DNA of 64,000 nt. It comes from JACCTH01 sp035281645 (GTDB lineage Bacteria > Actinomycetota > Acidimicrobiia > Spongiisociales > ZC4RG35). This document shows positions 60,536 through 64,000 of this stretch, one piece after another. The notes under the pieces were generated by a model, which worked only from the letters and a program-made list of their open reading frames with translations, ran no database searches and was not told the DNA's origin. Position 1 is the first letter of the stretch, and each line of letters opens with the position of its first letter. The stretch spans positions 73,358-137,357 of the forward strand of contig DATEDN010000145.1 in NCBI GenBank assembly GCA_035281645.1, in the 5' to 3' direction. Made by a program: the position numbers and the translations under genes.

Positions 60536-60714
60536 CCGAATCCGAAACCCTCGAAGCGCTGCGGCGCGCCGGAAAGCGTTTTGCCTATCACCTGGCCATG
60601 GCCGGAGTGGAAGGCCTTCGTGCGGTTTCGGCCGTCCTTGATGAACTGGCGAAGGTAGGACGGCCCGAGGTGCCGGACAATGCCAATCGACCGCAGCGAA
60701 TTGACGTCGAATAA
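60532..60714 (+). CDS. Small protein following the ArsA-type ATPase
   Basis: A 60-residue protein, GTG start overlapping the ArsA stop by 4 bases. Mostly one helix: ALRRAGKRFAYHLAMAGVEGLRAVSAVLDELAKV, amphipathic with hydrophobic and basic faces, then a polar Pro/Asn/Arg tail. No family is recognised. Position and overlap suggest it works with the ATPase, perhaps as a partner subunit, but this is inference. Confidence 0.7.
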   Translation: MTESETLEALRRAGKRFAYHLAMAGVEGLRAVSAVLDELAKVGRPEVPDNANRPQRIDVE

Positions 60715-60746
60715 CGATCGGCGAGGCGCCTTAGAGCAAATGCCAA

Positions 60747-61619
60747 ATGATCGGTGTTGATATCGGGGGTTCCCATATCAAAGTGGTTCGGCTGGAAGAG
60801 GGGTCGGTCACAGAAAGGCGACGCGTCGAGCGCCTCGAGAACAGTTGGCTCCAACAAACCGCTGACCTCGTCAACTCCTTCCGGCCAATCGGTGCAATTG
60901 GCCTTGGCGTTGCCGGGCTGGTCGATCATCGGGCCGGGCGTCTGATCTGGGCGCCGCACATATTCGCCGTCGATGTCGAGGTGGCTTCGGAGTTGAGTCG
61001 CATGCTCGGTCGGGCGGTCTTGGTTGACAACGATGCCAACTGCGCAGCCCTGGCCGAGAGTCGGCTCGGTCCCGGCGACGGCGTCAACTCCGTGTTGGTG
61101 GTGATGGTCGGCACCGGGATCGGAATGGGTCTCGTGCTCGGAGGCCAGATCTATCGGGGGAGATCGCTAGCTGGCGAAGCAGGCCACATGACGATGGACC
61201 CCGGCGGCATCGAGTGTGCCTGCGGTCGGAAGGGGTGCTGGGAAACCCTGGTTTCGGGGTGGCGGCTAGAGCAACAGTGGGAGTTCGGCACACCGAGCGC
61301 CTCGGCCATTGCCGCCGCAGCCCGATCCGGTGATCGCCGAGCCCACACGTTGCTCGCCGAAGCCGGCCGCTGGCTTGGCCGGGGGCTCGCCAACCTGATC
61401 GCACTACTCGATCCCGACTTGGTGATCGTCGGTGGAGGGGTGATCGAAGGGGCCGGCGAAGACATCTTGGCGCCGGCGCGTTCGGAGATCGGGTACGCGC
61501 TCGAGGGCTCTGATCACCGAGAGACGACCCCGGTGGTTCCGGGACGGTTCGGCATGTGGTCGGGAGCGGTCGGAGGAGCGTTGCTTCCAACGGCTACGGG
61601 TGGAGGCGATTTATCCTGA
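60747..61619 (+). CDS. ROK-family sugar kinase (glucokinase-like)
   Basis: A 290-residue ASKHA kinase. Seen: phosphate motif GVDIGGSHIKVVRL, GLGVAGLVDHRAGRL, DNDANCAALAE with the catalytic Asp, a phosphate-2 region GTGIGMGLVLGG, the ROK signature GEAGHMTMDPGG and zinc-binding CACGRKGCWET, and LDPDLVIVGGGV. Together these point to glucokinase or another ROK hexokinase; polyphosphate glucokinase is a possible alternative in actinobacteria but cannot be told apart here. It may feed the glucose-1-phosphate made by GlgP and other sugar flow. It lies 32 bases after the small gene. Confidence 0.9.
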   Translation: MIGVDIGGSHIKVVRLEEGSVTERRRVERLENSWLQQTADLVNSFRPIGAIGLGVAGLVDHRAGRLIWAPHIFAVDVEVASELSRMLGRAVLVDNDANCAALAESRLGPGDGVNSVLVVMVGTGIGMGLVLGGQIYRGRSLAGEAGHMTMDPGGIECACGRKGCWETLVSGWRLEQQWEFGTPSASAIAAAARSGDRRAHTLLAEAGRWLGRGLANLIALLDPDLVIVGGGVIEGAGEDILAPARSEIGYALEGSDHRETTPVVPGRFGMWSGAVGGALLPTATGGGDLS

Positions 61620-61623
61620 TCCG

Positions 61624-62067
61624 ATGGATGGGGATCAGCGCTCGGGTGGCTCGGTGCGACCTGACGAAGTGATACCCCCCCAGGCGGGGGGTTCGATCCA
61701 AGCCCGGCAATTGGCCAAGGACGCGGTGCTGATGCTGCCCAACCTGGTCAAGCTTCTGGGTCGGCTGGTGAAAGACCCTCGGGTTCCTCGGCGGTCAAAG
61801 CTCGTCCTCCTGGTGGCGGTGGGTTATGTGCTGTCGCCGATTGACATCCTCCCCGAGATGATTCCGGTGGCTGGCGTGCTCGATGACCTGTTCCTGGTCG
61901 CCTTCGCCCTCAACCATCTCATCGAGCGGGCGGGGGAGGACATCGTCGTCGAGCACTGGGACGGACCCCAGGACATACTGGCGATGGTCCGCTCGGCGTT
62001 GGGCACGATCAACGACTTCGTGCCCCAAAAGATTCGCAAGCTGCTGGGACGCCTGGCCGGCGGCTGA
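61624..62067 (+). CDS. DUF1232 (YkvA-like) membrane protein
   Basis: A 147-residue protein with the DUF1232 core: LLGRLVKDPRVPRRSKLVLLVAVGYVLSPIDILPEMIPVAGVLDDLFLVAFALNHLIE, here split by the hallmark YVLSPIDILPE, which gives two hydrophobic helices. The ends are polar. I use ATG 61624, just after the ROK stop; GTG 61600 is an alternative overlapping it. Function is unknown for the family. Its stop overlaps the next start by one base. Confidence 0.87.
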   Translation: MDGDQRSGGSVRPDEVIPPQAGGSIQARQLAKDAVLMLPNLVKLLGRLVKDPRVPRRSKLVLLVAVGYVLSPIDILPEMIPVAGVLDDLFLVAFALNHLIERAGEDIVVEHWDGPQDILAMVRSALGTINDFVPQKIRKLLGRLAGG

Positions 62068-62867
62068 TGGTCCCGGTCTCGCTGACCATTCCCCAGTTCT
62101 CCAACGATCCCCAGCACCTTCTCACCCTGGCGGCGAGGGCCTCGGGATACGGAATCAACGGACTTTTCGCCTTCGACCACCTGGTTCCGTTGGGAGATCC
62201 CCATCGCCCGGTTTTCGAATTGACCGCCATCCTCGGTGCTCTCGGTGCCTCGTCAGATGTGAGGGTTGGCTCCTTGGTGATGAGAGTGACCCTGCGGTCG
62301 CCAGAGGTGAGCGCGGCAGCGGCGGCCACGCTCGACGCCCTCGTGCCGGGACGGGCAATCATCGGTCTTGGTATCGGGGACTCGATGTCGGCTGACGAAG
62401 CCCATCGCTTTGGGCAGACGCTGCCGTCGCTGGACGATCGCCTGAGCCTCCTCGAAGAAACCGTCTCCGCGGTGAAGTCGGTGACGCCGACCTTGCCGGT
62501 GTGGGTCGGTGGCCGCCATCCTCTCTTGCGCGAGCTGGCGGCGGGCCAGGCAGACGGCTGGAACGCTTGGGGTGCGGACATCTCTGATTTGTCCGAAGAG
62601 GCCGCTGAGGTTCGAGCGAACGTCGGTGAGAGGCCCTTCGTGATTTCCTGGGGCGGGACCCTGGTACTCGCTCCCGACGAGGCAACTCTGGCGACGAGGC
62701 TCGCGGAACGAGGGGGGTCGGAGGGAGCGATGGCCGGGACGCCACCAACCATCAAAGGGCACCTCGCGGAGCTCAGCGAAGTGGTGGATGAGATCGTCGT
62801 CTCGGTGGTCCCCAACCGCCCCTCCAATTGGGAGCTCTTCTCGCAAACGGTCCTCGGCACCGCCTAA
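62067..62867 (+). CDS. LLM-class flavin/F420-dependent oxidoreductase
   Basis: A 266-residue luciferase-like monooxygenase fold protein. Seen: an N-terminal QFSNDPQHLLTLAARASGYGINGLFAFDHLVP (short form GLFAFDHL), RVGSLVMRVTLRSPEV, an IIGLGIGDS motif, VWVGGRHPLLRELAAGQADGWNAWG, typical of F420-linked members such as those found in actinobacteria. It is shorter than most full-length members (about 300-340). Cofactor (F420 or FMN) and substrate are not determined. Start ATG overlaps the previous stop by one base. Confidence 0.87.
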   Translation: MVPVSLTIPQFSNDPQHLLTLAARASGYGINGLFAFDHLVPLGDPHRPVFELTAILGALGASSDVRVGSLVMRVTLRSPEVSAAAAATLDALVPGRAIIGLGIGDSMSADEAHRFGQTLPSLDDRLSLLEETVSAVKSVTPTLPVWVGGRHPLLRELAAGQADGWNAWGADISDLSEEAAEVRANVGERPFVISWGGTLVLAPDEATLATRLAERGGSEGAMAGTPPTIKGHLAELSEVVDEIVVSVVPNRPSNWELFSQTVLGTA

Positions 62868-62945
62868 AAATGGTTTTTATCAGTCAGACCACTCGCGAAT
62901 AAGGGCATCACCCGCGGAGAGCGGGGGATCGGCCAGAATTCGGAG

Positions 62946-64000
62946 GTGGACTTCCGCCGGATCGACGATCTCCCGCCTTACGTCTTTGGCACGGTCAACC
63001 AGCGCAAGCTCGAGGCCCGTCGGGAGGGGGAGGACATCATCGACCTTGGTTTCGGCAACCCCGATATTCCGAGCGCGGTCAACGTGGTCGACAAGCTGAT
63101 CGAAGCGGCTCAGAACCCGCGCAACCACCGGTATTCGGTCAGCCGGGGGTTGCCGAATCTGCGCAAGGCGGCGGCCGATCGCTACCGGCGGCGGTTCGGA
63201 GTGGATCTCGACCCCGAGGCTGAGGTCATCGCCACCATTGGAGCCAAAGAGGGGCTGTCGCACCTGCTGTGGGTGCTGGTCGAGCCGGGGGATGTGGCGG
63301 TGGTGCCCGAGCCTTCCTATCCGATCCACATTTACGCTCCCGGCCTGGCCGGAGCCAAAGTTCGCCGCGTTCCGGTCACGGCAGACGAGTCCTACTTCGA
63401 ACGGCTCGAGGAGGAAGTTGCCCGCCTCCCGAGACCGCGGGTAGTTATCTGCGCATTCCCCCACAACCCCACCACGATCTGTGTCGATCTCGGATTTTTC
63501 GAGCGCCTGGTGGAGATGGCCCATGAGCACGGGTTCTTCGTCGTCCACGACTTCGCCTATGCCGACGTTCACTTCGACGGCTATCTGCCGCCGTCGATCC
63601 TCGAGGTGGAAGGGGCGAAGGAAGTGGCCGTCGAGCTTTACACGTTGACCAAGGGCCATTCGATGGCCGGCTGGCGGATGGGGTTTTGCGTCGGCAACCG
63701 GGAGGCGATCGCGGCCCTGGCCAAACTCAAGAGCTATCTCGACTATGGCACCTTCCAGCCGATTCAGATTGCCTCGATCATCGCCCTGAATGAGGGAGAC
63801 GAATACGTTGCCGAGGTCCGCGAAATATACGAGAGACGCCGCAACGTCCTCGTCGAGGGCCTCAGCCGCAATGGGTGGAAGGTGGAGCGGCCATCGGGGA
63901 CGATGTTCTTATGGGCGCCGATACCTGATCCCTATCAGGAGCAGGGCTCGATGGCCTTCACCCTTGACCTGCTCGACCGTGCCAAGGTGGCAGTCAGCCC
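62946..64000 (+). CDS. Class I/II aminotransferase, 3' end cut by window
   Basis: At least 351 residues of a fold-type I PLP aminotransferase, no stop before the window end. Seen: RIDDLPPYVFGTVNQRK, IDLGFGNPDIPS, ATIGAKEGLSHLLW, FPHNPTTICVDLGFF with the conserved Asn, HDFAYADVHFDG with PLP Asp/Tyr, and TLTKGHSMAGWRMGF with the PLP-Lys. The RIDDLPPYVF opening resembles AlaC-like alanine transaminases and LL-diaminopimelate aminotransferase-like enzymes, which often precede homoserine dehydrogenase. GTG 62946 is the only common start after the preceding stop, with GGAGG touching it. Confidence 0.9.
   Translation, partial: MDFRRIDDLPPYVFGTVNQRKLEARREGEDIIDLGFGNPDIPSAVNVVDKLIEAAQNPRNHRYSVSRGLPNLRKAAADRYRRRFGVDLDPEAEVIATIGAKEGLSHLLWVLVEPGDVAVVPEPSYPIHIYAPGLAGAKVRRVPVTADESYFERLEEEVARLPRPRVVICAFPHNPTTICVDLGFFERLVEMAHEHGFFVVHDFAYADVHFDGYLPPSILEVEGAKEVAVELYTLTKGHSMAGWRMGFCVGNREAIAALAKLKSYLDYGTFQPIQIASIIALNEGDEYVAEVREIYERRRNVLVEGLSRNGWKVERPSGTMFLWAPIPDPYQEQGSMAFTLDLLDRAKVAVS

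Overview
The window is 64 kb of high-GC, densely packed bacterial chromosome with no rRNA, CRISPR, prophage or insertion sequence that I can see. It most likely comes from an actinobacterium, and the class Acidimicrobiia is my best guess. The opening order enolase - FtsB/DivIC - DUF501 - Ppx/GppA is the classic actinobacterial cluster (as at the mycobacterial eno locus). Other actinobacterial marks are a DnaQ-exonuclease/UvrC-like fusion, a Cdc48-like AAA ATPase, a SigE-like ECF factor, and an M23 endopeptidase whose SLH-like repeats are built around F-x-D-D-D-G. Class-level assignment is inference; no phylogeny was run. Both ends are cut by the window: enolase at the 5' end, an aminotransferase at the 3' end.

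Layout. 1-2.9 kb: eno, septum initiator, DUF501, exopolyphosphatase. 2.9-4.8 kb: tRNA-Leu(UAA), then AceK, a kinase/phosphatase best known from Proteobacteria. 4.8-14.5 kb: crotonase, SRPBCC protein, cysteine desulfurase + mnmA (tRNA thiolation), an AhpD-like protein, ligA, a DUF3105 lipoprotein, and dapC-dapD-dapE (succinylase branch of lysine/DAP synthesis). 14.4-18.1 kb, minus strand: a small membrane protein, a large membrane partner with its ECF sigma factor, and an M23/SLH cell-wall protein. 18.2-21.4 kb: gatC-gatA-gatB. 21.5-32.2 kb, minus strand: ABC exporter, TlpA-like lipoprotein, membrane protein with a HExxH motif, Cdc48-like ATPase, exonuclease/GIY-YIG protein, a second ECF locus with a DUF5667-like protein, nitroreductase and a PntA-like dehydrogenase. 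32.5-37.8 kb: USP/CBS protein, alpha/beta hydrolase, tricorn-type protease. 37.8-43.4 kb: leuB, kup, and a tandem pair of CNNM/CorC proteins. 44.1-49.1 kb, minus strand: ilvB-ilvN-ilvC-leuA behind a transcription attenuator with a 9-residue leader peptide. 49.2-64 kb: NYN-domain protein, NDH-2, a Cys-rich small protein, queG, glgP, ilvD, metallophosphoesterase, M15 peptidase, SRPBCC/ArsA/small protein/ROK kinase, DUF1232, an F420-type flavin oxidoreductase-like protein, and the partial aminotransferase.

Functional themes. Branched-chain amino-acid synthesis is nearly complete here (ilvB, ilvN, ilvC, ilvD, leuA, leuB), split over three loci. The ilv operon looks controlled by attenuation from a promoter shared, back to back, with the NYN gene. 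tRNA biology is well represented (mnmA with its sulfur donor, queG, gatCAB, tRNA-Leu). Two ECF sigma loci sit beside membrane proteins likely to regulate them.

The most unusual non-coding signal is three families of dispersed intergenic inverted repeats, seven copies in all, several touching stop or start codons: a CCTAAGG family (2 copies), a TTCTTGCGTA/TACGCAAGAA family (3 copies) and a TCTGATGTCTGA family (2 copies).
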